Below are positions 51,553 through 62,866 of a DNA stretch of 64,000 nt, piece by piece. The position numbers were made by a program, and so were the translations under genes. The notes beneath the pieces are model-generated. The model saw nothing but the letters and a program-made list of their open reading frames with translations. It was not told where the DNA came from and made no database searches. Each line of letters starts with the position of its first letter. Position 1 is the first letter of the stretch. The DNA is from Aristolochia californica (Eukaryota; Streptophyta; Magnoliopsida; Piperales; Aristolochiaceae), in NCBI GenBank assembly GCA_029961685.1, contig JARWKL010000008.1, positions 29,947,619 through 30,011,618 of the forward strand, given 5' to 3'.

Positions 51553-54500
51553 TGCAATATTTACAATCCCTAAAAAATAAAGACAGTTTTTGGAATTATC
51601 TCTCTCTACATTTGTGCATTGAGAATTTCTACTTTTAAATGTATATTTTTTTCTTAAATCAAAGCTTGAGTTTTCCATTTCCCTTCATCTCGTTAACAAA
51701 AAAAAGACATAAAAGGCAAAAATATCACAAAAAAATGAAAATTTTGGAGTTTATGTTTGGAAAGAATTTAAACCAATAGACAAAAAAAAAAAAAGTTTAT
51801 TCACGCACCAGAAATGAAGACAAAAGTTTTGTTATCCAAGTTTGAGAAAATCCACTAGTTCAACCCTAATAGCTCGGAATTTTATAAGAAAGATATTTTT
51901 CTACACGTGTTTTAAAAAAATGTATATGCATGCTTGAAACATGTCAATGATGCAAATGACCTATGGGTCCAAACCTTTTTATGAGAATAACCTTAAATTC
52001 TCAAGTGAATGTGCGGTGGGATATTTAACAGAGTCAAACAAGCAATTATTTTTCCCATTTAGAAAAAGCTGACATAACGATCATAGATGATTGTAAAGTG
52101 ATTTATCATGCGTAACGGGCTATATTTTTTGTAATGAATGACTTATGGATTGTAGTTCAACACTCAGTTAAAAATCCCCCGCCTCCCCCTTTTCCCAATG
52201 ATTGTAGATCCAGATATATAAAAATTAAAAAGAGTTTACAATCCCAAAAAATTAAAGACACTTTTTTGAATTATCTCTCTCTACATTTGTGCATTGAGTA
52301 TTTCCTTTCTAGATGTATACTTTTTTTTTAAACCAAAGCTTGAGTTTTCACTTTCCCTTCATCTCGTAAACAAAAAAAGAAATAAAAACCAAATAGACAA
52401 CAACAAAAAATAAATTTTAGAGTTCACATATGGAAAGAATTTAAAATAATAAATAAACGTAAGCAAATAAAATTTATTCGCACGCCACAAATGAAGACAA
52501 ATGTTTTGTTATCCAAGTTCGGGAAATTCCACTAGTTCAACCTTAATAGCTCGGAATTTTATAAGAAAGAAATTTTTCTACACAAGTTTTATAAAATGGA
52601 TATTCATGCTTGAAAAATTTTAAAGATGCAAATGACCTATGGATCCAAACCTTTTAAAGAGAATAACATTAAATTCTCAAGTGGACGTGCGATGAGATAT
52701 TTACCCGAGTCAAACAAGCCACTATTTTGCCCATTTAAAAAAAAGTTGCCCTAACGATCATAGATGATTGTAAAGTAATTTATCATGTGTAACGGCCTAT
52801 ATTTTTATAAGGAAAAACTTATGGATTGGGAGCCAACACTCAGTTAAAAATCCCTCGCCTCCCCCTTTTACCGACAATTGCAGAACCTGATATATAAAAA
52901 CTAAAAAGACTTTACAATCCCTAAAAATAACAAACACTTTTTGGAATTATCTCTCTCTACATTTGTGCATTGTGCATTTATATTTTATATGTATACTTTT
53001 TTATGAAATCAAAGCTTGAGTTTTCACTTTCTCTTCATCTCGTAAAAAAAAAAGATATTAAAGGTAAATAGATCACAAAAAAATGAAAATTTTAGAGTTT
53101 ATGTATCGAAAGAATTTAAAGCAATAAACAAATGAAAGTCAAGAAAATTTATTCACACACCACAAATGAACATAAAAGTTTTGTTATCGAAGTTTGGGAA
53201 ATTCTACTAGTTCAACCAAAATAGCTTGGAATTTTATGAGAAAGAGATTTTTCTATACATGTTTTAAAAAATAGATATGCATGCTTGAAATATGATAAAG
53301 ATTCAAATGACCTATGGATCCACCAAACCTTTCATAAAGAATAACAATAAATTCTCAAGTGAATGTGCGTTGGGATAATTACCTGAGTCAAATAACACAT
53401 TATTTTGCCCATTTACAAAAAGCTGACCTAACGATCATAGATGATCGTAAAGTGTTTATCATGCTTAATGGGCTATAATTTTTGTATGGAATGACTAATG
53501 GATTGGGAGTCAACACTCAGTTAAAAATCCTACCTCTCCTCTTTTTCCCGACGATTGCAGAACCTGATATATAAAAACTAAAAAGAGTTTACAAACCCTA
53601 AAACTTACAAACACTTTTTGGAATTATCTATCTCTACATTTGTGCATTATGCATTTCCATTTTAGATTTATACTTTTTTCTTAAATCAAAGCTTCAATTT
53701 TCACTTTCCCTTCATCTCATAAACAAAAAAAAAAAGATAAAAGTCAAATAGATCCCAACAAAATTAAAGTTTTAGAGATTTATTGACACACCAGAAATGA
53801 ACACAAAAGTTTTATTATCCAGGTTTGAGAAATTCCACTAGTTCCACCCTAATAGCTCAGAATTTTATAAGAAAGAGATTTCTCTACACAAGTTTTAAAA
53901 AATGGATATGCATGCTTGAAACATGTTAAAGATGCAAATGCCTCTCCAAACCTTTTAAATAGAATAACAATAAATTCTCAACTGAACATGAGGTGGCTTA
54001 TTTACCCGAGTTAAATAAACCATTATTTTGCCCATTAACTAAAATCTGACCTAATGATCATAGGTGATTGTAAAGTGATTTATCAAGTGTAAAGGGCTAT
54101 ATTCTTTGATAGGAATGACTTATGGATTGGGAGTCAACACTCAGTTAAAAATCCTACTCCTCTTTTTCCCGACGATTCCAGAACCTACGATATAAAAACT
54201 AAAAAGAGTTTACAATCCCTAAAAATTATAGATACTTTTTGGAATTTTCTCTCTCTACATTTGTGCATTGTGCATTTCTATTTTTTATGTATACTTTTTT
54301 CTTAAATCAAAGCTTAAGTTTTCAATCTCCCTTAATCTCGTAAACAAAAAAAGAGAGAAAAGGCAAATAGATCACAACAAAATATAATTTTTAGAGTTTA
54401 TGTATGGAAAGAATTTAAAGCAATAATCAAAATGTAAGTAAAGAAAATTTATTCACACTCCACAAATGAACACAAAAGTTTTGTTATCCAAGTTTAGGAA

Positions 54501-54861
54501 ATTCCACTAGTTCAACCCTAATAAATCGGAATTTTATACAGAAGAGGCTTTTCTACACATGTTTTAAAAACTAGATATGCATGCTTAAAACATGTTAAAT
54601 ATTCAAATGACCTATGGATCCAAACCTTTTAAAGAGAATAACATTAAATTCCCAAGTGAACGTGCGGTGGGATATTTACCCGAGTCAAACAAGCCATTAT
54701 TTTGCCATTTACAAAAAGCTGGCCTAATGATCATAGATGATTGTAAAGTGATTAATCATGTGTAACGGCCTATATTTTTGTAAGGAATTACTTATGGATT
54801 GGGAGTAAACACTCTGTTAAAAGTCCCCAGCCTTCCCCTTTTCCCGATGATTGCAAATCTG
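51553..54861 (+). repeat. Five-monomer HOR (U-P-Q-R-S), copy 2
   Basis: Anchor positions are about 51553 (U, anchor lost), 52213 (P, full length), 52889 (Q), 53565 (R) and 54187 (S, GAACCTACGATATAAAAAC). Q-to-Q offset from copy 1 is 3356 bp, R-to-R 3353, and S-to-S 3300. The last is shorter because about 51 bp are missing at 53775 in R. The U anchor is gone through a join of about 28 bp, TTGTAGAATGCAATATTTAC. The frame at 52134-52331 is repeat-borne. Confidence 0.88.
53770..53800 (+). other. ~51-bp deletion junction in R monomer
   Basis: TTTTAGAGATTTATTGACAC joins the TTTTAGAGTTTATG and AAATTTATTCACAC regions, dropping the segment around AAAGCAATAAACTAATG. The matching monomer at 50212 keeps it. 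Anchor spacing 53565-54187 is 622 bp. The join shares TTTAT at both ends. Confidence 0.85.
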
Positions 54862-55371
54862 GATATATGAGAACTAAAAAGAATTTACAATCCCTAAAAA
54901 ATATAGACACTTTTTTGAATGATCTCTCTCTATATTTGTGCATTGTGCATTTCCATTCAAGTTGTATACTTTTTTTATAAATCAAAGCTTGAGTTTTCAC
55001 TCTCCCTTCATCTCGTAAACAAAAAAAGAGATTAAAGGTAAATCGATCACAAAAAAATGAAAATTTTAAAGTTTATGTATCGAAAGAATTTAAAATAATA
55101 AACAAATGTATGTATATAAAATTTATTCACACACCTCAAATGAACACAAATGTTTTCTTATCCAAGTTTTTGAAATTCCACTAGTTCAACCCTACTAGCT
55201 CGGAATTTTATAAGAAATAGATTTTTCTACACATGTTAAAGATGCAAATGACCCATGGATTCAAACTTTTTAAAGAGAGTAACATTAAATACTGAAGTGA
55301 ACGTGCGGTGGGATATTTTCCCAAGTCAAACAAGCCATTATTTTGCCCATGTACAAAAAGCTGACCTAACG

Positions 55372-55383
55372 ATCATAGATGAT
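55372..55383. other. Representative ATCAT-AG-ATGAT dyad
   Basis: A 5-bp inverted repeat with a 2-bp spacer within CGATCATAGATGATTG is among the best conserved segments of the monomer. A short conserved dyad could be a protein-binding site, but this is inference from conservation by eye only. Confidence 0.5.
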
Positions 55384-58300
55384 TGTAAAGTGATTTATCA
55401 TGCGGAACGGGCTATATTTTTATAAGGAATGACTTATAGATGGAGAGTCAACACTCAGTTAAAAATCCCCCACCTCCCCCTTTTCCCGACGATTGCAAAA
55501 CCTGATATATAAAAACTACAAAGAGTTTACAATCCCTAAAAATTACAAACACTTTTTGGAATTATCTCTCTCTACATTCACGCATTGTGCATTTCCATTC
55601 TAGATGAATAATTTTTTCTTAAATCAAAGCTTGAGTTTTCACTTTCCCTTCATCTCGTAAACAAAAAAAGAAATAAAAGCCAAATAGATCACAACAAAAT
55701 AAAAAATTTATAGTTCATGTATGGAAATAATTTAAAATAATAAACAAATGTATGAAAATAAAATTTATTCACACGCCACAAATGAACACAAAAGTTTTGT
55801 TTTCCAAGTTTGGGAAATTCCACTAGTGCAACCCTAATAGCTCAAAATTTATAACAAAGATATTTTTCTACACATGTTTTAAAAAATGGATATGCAAGCT
55901 TGAAACATGTTAAAGATTCAAATGACCTATGGATCCAAACCTTTTAAAGAAAAAATATTAAATTCTCAAGTGAACGTGCGATGGGATATTTACCCGAGTC
56001 AAACAAGCCATTATTTTGGCCATTTACAAAAAGCAACCCTAATGATCATAGATGATTGTAAAATAATTTATCATGCATAACAGGCTATATTTTTATAAGG
56101 AATGACTTATGGATTGGAAGCCACCACTCAGTTAAAAATCCCCCGCCTCCCCCTGTTCCTGAAAATTGCAGAACCAGATATATAAAAAATAAAAAGATTT
56201 TACAATCCCTAAAAATTATAGACACTATTTTGAAATATCTCTCTCTGCATTTGTGCATTGTGCATTTCCATTTTTGATGTAGACTTTTTTATGAAATCAA
56301 AGCTTGAGTTTTCACTTTCTCTTCATCTCGTAACAAAAAAAAATATTAAAGGGAAATAGATCACAACAAAATGTAAATTTTAGAGTTTATGTATGGAAAG
56401 AATTTAAAGCAATAAACAAATTTAAGTCATGAAAATTTATTCACACACCACAAAGGAACACAAAAGTTTTGTTATCCAAGTTTGGGAAAATCCAATATTT
56501 CAACGCTAATAGCTCAGAATTTTATAAGAAAGAGATTTTTCAACATATGTTTTAAAAAAACTAGATATGCAAACTTGATACATGTTAAAGATGCAAATTA
56601 TCTGTGGATCCAAACCTTTTAAAGAGAATTGGATTAAATTCTCAAGTGAACGTGCGGTGGGATATTTACCCGAGTCAAACATGCCATTATTTTGCCCTTT
56701 TACAAAAAGCTGACCTAACGATCATAGATGAATATAAAGTGATTTTTCATGTGTAACGGGCTATACGTTTTTAAGGAATGATTTATGGATTGGGAGTCAA
56801 CACTCATTTAAAAATCCCCCCTTCCCCCTTTTCCTGACGATTGCAGAACTTGATATATAAAAACTAAAAAGAGTTTACAATCCCTAAAAATTAAAAACAC
56901 TTTTTGGAATTGTCTCTCTCTACATTTGTTCTTGGTGCATTTCCATTTTAGATATACTTTTTTCTTAAATCAAAGCTAGAGTTTTTTCTTTCCCTACATC
57001 TTGTAAACAAAAAAAGACATAAAGGGCAAATAGATCACAACAAAATGAAAATTTTAAAATTTATGTATTGAAAAATAACTCAAAGAAATAAAAATCTGAG
57101 GATATAAAATTTGTTCACACACAACAAATGAACACAAAAGTTTTGTTTTCCATGTTTGGGAAATTCCACAAGTTCAACCCTAATACACCAGATTTTTATA
57201 AGTAAGAGATTTTTCTTCACATGTTTTAAAAAATGGATATGCAAGCTTGAAACATGTTAAAGACTCAAATGACCTATGGATCCAAACCTTTTAAAGTGAA
57301 TAACATTAAATTCTCTAGTGAATGTGGGGTGGGTTATTTACTCGAGTCAAACAAGCCTTAATTTTGCCCATTTACAAAAAGCTGACTTAACGACCACAGA
57401 TGAATGTAAAGTGATTTATCAAGTGTAATGGGCTATATTTTTTTAAGGAATGGCTTATGGATTGAGAGTCAACACTCAGTTAAAAATCCCCTACTTGCCC
57501 CTTTTTCTCGACGATTGCAGAACCTTATATATAAAAACTGAAAAGAGTTTTCAATCCCTAAAAATTACAGACACTTTTTGGAATTATCTCTCTCTACATT
57601 TTTTCATTGTGCATTTCCATTTTAGATGTATACTTTTTTCTTAAATCAAAGCGAGAGTTTTCTCTTTCTCTTGATCTTGTAAACAAAAAAATAAAAATAA
57701 AAGGAAAATAGATCACAACAAAATGAAATTTTTTTGAGATTATGTATCGATAAAAAATGTGAAGAAAGAAAATTTATTCACATAGCACATATGAACGCAA
57801 AAGTTTTGTTATCCAAGTTTGGGGAATTCCACTAGTTCAAGCCTGATTGCTCGAAATTTTATAAGTAAGAGATTTTTCTTCACATGTTTTAAAAAATGGA
57901 TATGCAAGCTTGAAAGATGTTAAAGACGGAAATGACCTATGGATCCAAACTTTTTAAAGAGAATAACATTAAATTATCAAATGAACATGGGGTGGGATAT
58001 TTACCCGAGTCAAACAAGTCATAATTTTGCCCAATTAAAAAAAGCTAACCTAACGATCAAAGATGATTGTAAATTGATTTATCATGTGTGACGGGCTATA
58101 TTTTTTTAAGGAAAGACTTATGGAGTGGGATTCAACACTCAGTTAAAAATCCCCCGCTTCACCCTTTTCCCAACTTTTGCAGAACCTGATATATAAAAAC
58201 TAAAAAGAGTTTACAATCCCTATAAATTGCAGACACTTTTTGGAGTTATCTCTCTCTACATTTTTTCATTGTGAATATTCATTTTAGATGTATACATTTT

Positions 58301-60009
58301 TTTAAATCAAAGCTAGAGTTTTCACTTTTCGTTCATCTTCTAAACAAAAAAAGAGATAATAGGCAAATAGATCACAACAAAATGAAAATTTTAGAGTTTA
58401 TGTTTCGAAAGAACTCAAAGAAATAACAAATGTGAGGAAAGAAAATTTATTCACACACCACAAATAAACACAAAATTTTTATTATCCAACTTTGGGAAAT
58501 TCCACTAGTTCAACCCTATTTGCTCAGAATTTTTTAAGGAAGAGATACTTCTACACATGTTTTAAAAAATGGATTTGCATGCTTGAAACTCATAAAATAT
58601 GAAAATTACCTATGGATCCACACCTTTTAAAGATAATAACATTAAATTCACAAGTGAACGTGCTGGGGGGTATTTACCAAAGTCAAACAAGCCATTATTT
58701 TGCCGATTTACAAAAAGCTGACCTAACGATCATAGATGATTGTAAAGTGATTTATCATGCCTTACGGGCTATATTTTTGTAAGGAATGACTTATGGATAT
58801 GGAGTCAACACTCAGTTAAAAATCCCTCGCCTCCCCCTTTCCTCGTAGATTGCAGAACCTGATATACAAAAACTAAAAAGAGTTCACAATCTCTAAAAAT
58901 TAAAGACACTTTTTGGAATTATCTCTCACAACATTTGTGCATTTTAAATTTACATTTTATATGTATACTTTTTTCTAAAATCATAGCTGGAGTTATCCAT
59001 TTCCCTTCATATCGTAAACAAAGAAAAAGATAAAAGGCAAATAGATCACAACAAAATGAAAATTTTAGAGTTTATGTAAGGAAAGAATTTAAAGCTACAA
59101 ACAAAATCTATGAAATTAAAATTTATTCACAAACCTCAAATGAACACAAAAGTTTTGTTATACAAGTTTGAGAAATTCCACTTGTTCAACCCTAATAGCT
59201 CGGAATTTTATAAGAAAGAGATTTTTCTACACATGTTATAAAAAATGGATATGCATCCTTGAAACATGTTGAAGATGCAAAAGACCTATGGATCCAAACA
59301 TTTTTAAGAGAGTAACATTAAATTCTCAAGTGAACGTGCGGTGGAATATTTACCCGAGTCAAACAAGCCATAATTTTGCCTATTTACAAAAAATTGACCT
59401 AACGATCATAGATGATTGTGAAGTGTTTTATCAAGTGTGATGGGCTACATTTTTTTAAGGAATGGATTATGGATTGAGAGTCATCACTCAGTTAAAAATC
59501 CCCCACTAGCCCCTTTTCCCGATGATTGCAGAACCTGATATTTAAAAACTAAAAAGAGTTTACAATCCCTAAAAATTACAGACACTTTTTGGAAATATCT
59601 CTCTCTACATTTGTTCATTGTGCATTTCATTTTTAGATCTAGACTTTTTTCTTAAATCGAAGCTAGAGTTTTCACTTTCCCTTTATCTCGTAAAAAAAAA
59701 AAAAGAGATAAAAGGCAAATAGATTACAACAAAATGAAAATTTTTGAGTTTATGTCTTGAAAGAACTCAAAGCAATAACAAATGTGAAGAAAGAAAATTT
59801 ATTCAGCCACCACAAATGAACACAAAAGTTTTGTTATCCAAGTTTTGGAAATTCCACTAGTTCAAGCCTAATAGCTCGAAATTTTATAAGTAAGAGATTT
59901 TTCTTCACATGTTTTAAAAAATGGATATGCATGCTTGAAACAAGTGAAAGACGCAAATGACCTATGGATCCAAACCTTTCTAAAGTGAATAAAATTAAAT
60001 TCTCAAGTG

Positions 60010-60035
60010 AACGTCCAGATGAATATTTTTCCTAA
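60010..60035 (+). other. ~43-bp deletion junction matching the one at 46.7 kb
   Basis: AACGTCCAGATGAATATTTT passes directly to TCCTAACGATCATAG, skipping the CCCGAGTCAAACAAGCCATT region. A similar loss occurs at about 46700. Anchor spacing 59537-60167 is 630 bp. A shared deletion in otherwise similar monomers suggests common descent. Confidence 0.8.
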
Positions 60036-62819
60036 CGATCATAGATAATTGTAAAGTGATTTATCATGTGTAACCGGCTATATTTTTGTAAGGAATGACT
60101 TATGGATAGGGAGTCAACACTCAGTTAAATCCCCCGCCTCCCCATTTCAAGACGATCGCAGAACCTAATACATAAAAACAAAAAAAGTTTACAATCCCTA
60201 AAATATACAGACACTATTTGGAATTATCTCTCCCTATATTTGTGCATTGTGCATGTCCATTTTAGATGTATACTTTTTTATTAAATCAAAACTTGAGTTT
60301 TCACTTTCCCATCATCTCGTAAACATAAAAAGAGATAAAAGGAAAATACATCACAATTAAATGAAAATTTTAGAGTTTATGAATGGAAAGAATTTAAAGC
60401 AATAAACAAATGTAAGTAAAGAAAATTTATTCACACACCACAAATGAACACAAATGTTTTGTTATCCAAGTTTGCGAAATTCCACTAGTTCATCCTTAAT
60501 AGCTCAAAATTTTGTAAAAAAGAGATTTTTCTACACATGTTTTAAAAAATGGATATGTATGTTTGAAACATGTTAAAGGTGCGAATGACCTATCGATCCA
60601 AACCTTTTAAAGAAAATAACATGAAATTCTCAAGTGACCATGCGGTGGGATATTTTCCCAAGTCAAACAAGCCCTTATTTTCCCCATTTACAAAAGGTTG
60701 ACCTAATGATCATAGATGATTGTAAAGTGATTTATCACGCGTAATGGGATATATTTTTGTAAGGCATAACTTAAAGATTGGGCGTGAACACTTAATTAAA
60801 AAACCCCTCCCTGCCCTTTTTCCCGACGACTGTAGAACCTTTTATATAAAAAGAAAAAAGAGTTTACAATCCCTAAAAATTATAGACACTTTTTGGAATT
60901 ATCTCTCTCTAAATTTTTGAATTGTGCATTTCCATTTTAGATGTATACTTTTTTCTTAAATCAAAGCTTGAGTTTTCACTTTCCCTTCGTCTCGTAAGCA
61001 AGAAAAGAGATAAACGAAAAATAGATCACAACAAAAAGAAAATTTTAGAGTTTATGTATGGAAATAATTTAAAGCAATAAAAAATGCAAGGAAAGAAAAT
61101 TTATCCACACACCACAAATGATCACAAAATTTTTTTAATCCATGTTTGGGAAATTCCACTAGTTCAACCCGAATAGCTCGAAATTTTTTAAGGAAGAGAT
61201 TTTTCTACACATGTTTTAAAAAATCGATTTGCATGCTTGAAAAATGCTAAAGATGAAAATGACCTATGGATCCACACATTTTAAATATAATAACATTAAA
61301 TTCACAAGTGCACGTGCGGTGGGGTATTTATCCGAGTCAAACAAGCCATTATTTTGCCCATTTACAAAAAACTGACCTAACGATCATAGATGATTGTAAA
61401 GTGATTTATCATACGTAATGGGCTATATTTTTGTAAGGAAAGACTTATGGATTGGGAGTAGCCACTCAGTTAAAAATCCTTCCCCTCCCCCTTTTCTCGT
61501 AGATTGTAGAACCTGATATACAAAAATTAAAAAGAGTTTACAATCCCTAAAAAATAAAGACACTTTTTGGAATTATCTCTGTTTACCTTTGTGCATTGAT
61601 AATTTCTATTTTAGATGTGTACTTTTTTCTTAAATCGAAGCATAAGTTTTCCATTTCCCTTCATCTCGTAAACAAAAATAGAGATAAAAGGCAAGAATAT
61701 CACAAAAAAATGAAAATTTTAGAGTTTATGTTTGGAAAGAATTTAAAGCAATAAAAAAAATGTATAAATTTTTTTTTTCACACACCTCAAATGAACACAA
61801 AAGTTTTGTTATCCAAGTGTGAGAAATTCCACTAGTTCAACCCGAATAGCTCGGAATTTTATAAGAAAGAGATTTTTCTACATGTTTTAAAAAAATGGAT
61901 ATGCATGCTTGAAATATATTAAAGATGCAAATGACCTATGGGTCATCTTTTTAAGAGAATAACATTAAATTCACAAGTGAACGTGCGGTGGGATAGTTAC
62001 CAGAGTCAAACAAGCCATTATTTTACCCAGTTATAAAAAGCGGACATCACTATTGTAGATGATTATAAAGTGATTTATCATGCAGAACGGGCTATATTTT
62101 TTAAGGAATGACTTATGGATTGGGAGTCAATACTCAATTAAAAATCCCCAACCTCCCCCTTTTCCCGACGATGGCAGAACCTGAAATATAAAAACTAAAA
62201 AGAGTTTACAATTTCAAAAAATTACAAACACTATTTGGAATTATCTCTCTCTGCATTCATGTAATGTGCATTTCCATTCTTGATGTATAATTTTTTTCTT
62301 AAATCGAAGCTTGAGTTTTCACTTTCCCTTCATCTCGTGAACAAAAAAGAAATAAAAGCCAAATAGATCACAACAAAATAAAATTTTTAGAGTTCATGTA
62401 TGGAAAGAATTTAAAATAATAAAAAATTTAAGCAAATAAAATTTATTCACACGCCACAAATGAACACAAAAGTCTTGTTATACAAGTTTGGGAAATTCCA
62501 CTAGTTCAACACTAATAGCTCAGAATTTAATAAGAAAGAAATTTTTCTACACATGTTTTATAAAATTGATATTCATGCTTGAAAAATTTTAAAGATGCAA
62601 ATGACTTATGGATCCAAACCTTTAAAAGAGAATAACATTAAATTCTCAAGTGAACATGCGATGGCATATTTACCCGAGTCAAACAAGCCATTATTTTTCC
62701 CATTTACAAAAAGTTGCCCTAACGATCATAGATGATTGTAAAGTGATTTATCATCCGTAATGGGATATATTTTTATAAGGAATGGCTTATGGATTGCGAG
62801 CCAACACTCAGTTAAAAAT

Positions 62820-62840
62820 CCCCCGCCTCCCCCTTTTCCC
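62820..62840 (+). other. Representative per-monomer C-rich tract (G-rich minus strand)
   Basis: The pattern C5-G-C2-T-C5-T4-C3 lies just upstream of each TATA-like anchor and recurs, with variation, about every 673 bp. The minus strand reads G3-A4-G5-A-G2-C-G5. That contains several short G runs that could support a two-tetrad quadruplex, with an i-motif on the C strand. The tract is seen in the sequence; folding is inference. Confidence 0.6.
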
Positions 62841-62858
62841 GACAATTGCAGAACCTGA

Positions 62859-62866
62859 TATATAAA
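62859..62866 (+). promoter_or_regulatory. Representative per-monomer TATATAAA box (speculative)
   Basis: TATATAAA sits at the anchor of most monomers and is a good match to a eukaryotic TATA-box core. It lies about 20 bp downstream of the C-rich tract. In an A+T-rich repeat such a match can arise by chance, and I see no downstream gene. A role in transcribing satellite RNA is possible but unproven. Confidence 0.25.

Larger units (their letters stand above)
54862..61514 (+). repeat. Satellite monomers between HOR copies
   Basis: Anchors are at 54862, 55504 (P-like), 56177 (Q-like), 56852, 57526, 58188, 58861, 59537, 60167 and 60841. P-Q order persists at 55504-56177, but the HOR is not completed. 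The monomers at 56852-57526 resemble those at 45596-46269 (TTGTTC(A/T)TGGTGCATTTC, AAATTTGTTCACACAC, CAAGTGTAATGGGC). Those at 59537-60841 resemble 46269-47315. The minus-strand frame 54788-55000 and the plus-strand frame 57450-57644 are chance frames. Confidence 0.85.

Noticed and set aside
4251..57644. Short open reading frames of 60-92 codons, mostly on the plus strand (for example 4251-4472, 24323-24592, 35099-35371, 49256-49534).
   Set aside because: They fall at three recurring phases of the satellite monomer, are broken by frameshifts and stops in most copies, often begin with GTG or TTG, and show no domain. They are by-products of an A+T-rich repeat.
62845..62860. Possible CENP-B box on the minus strand near TTCTGCAATCGTCGGGAA, and near GCGTAACGGGC on the plus strand.
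   Set aside because: The CGGG end is present, but the spacing is one base off in the first and the TTCG half and central A do not match in either. Similarity is too weak to call.
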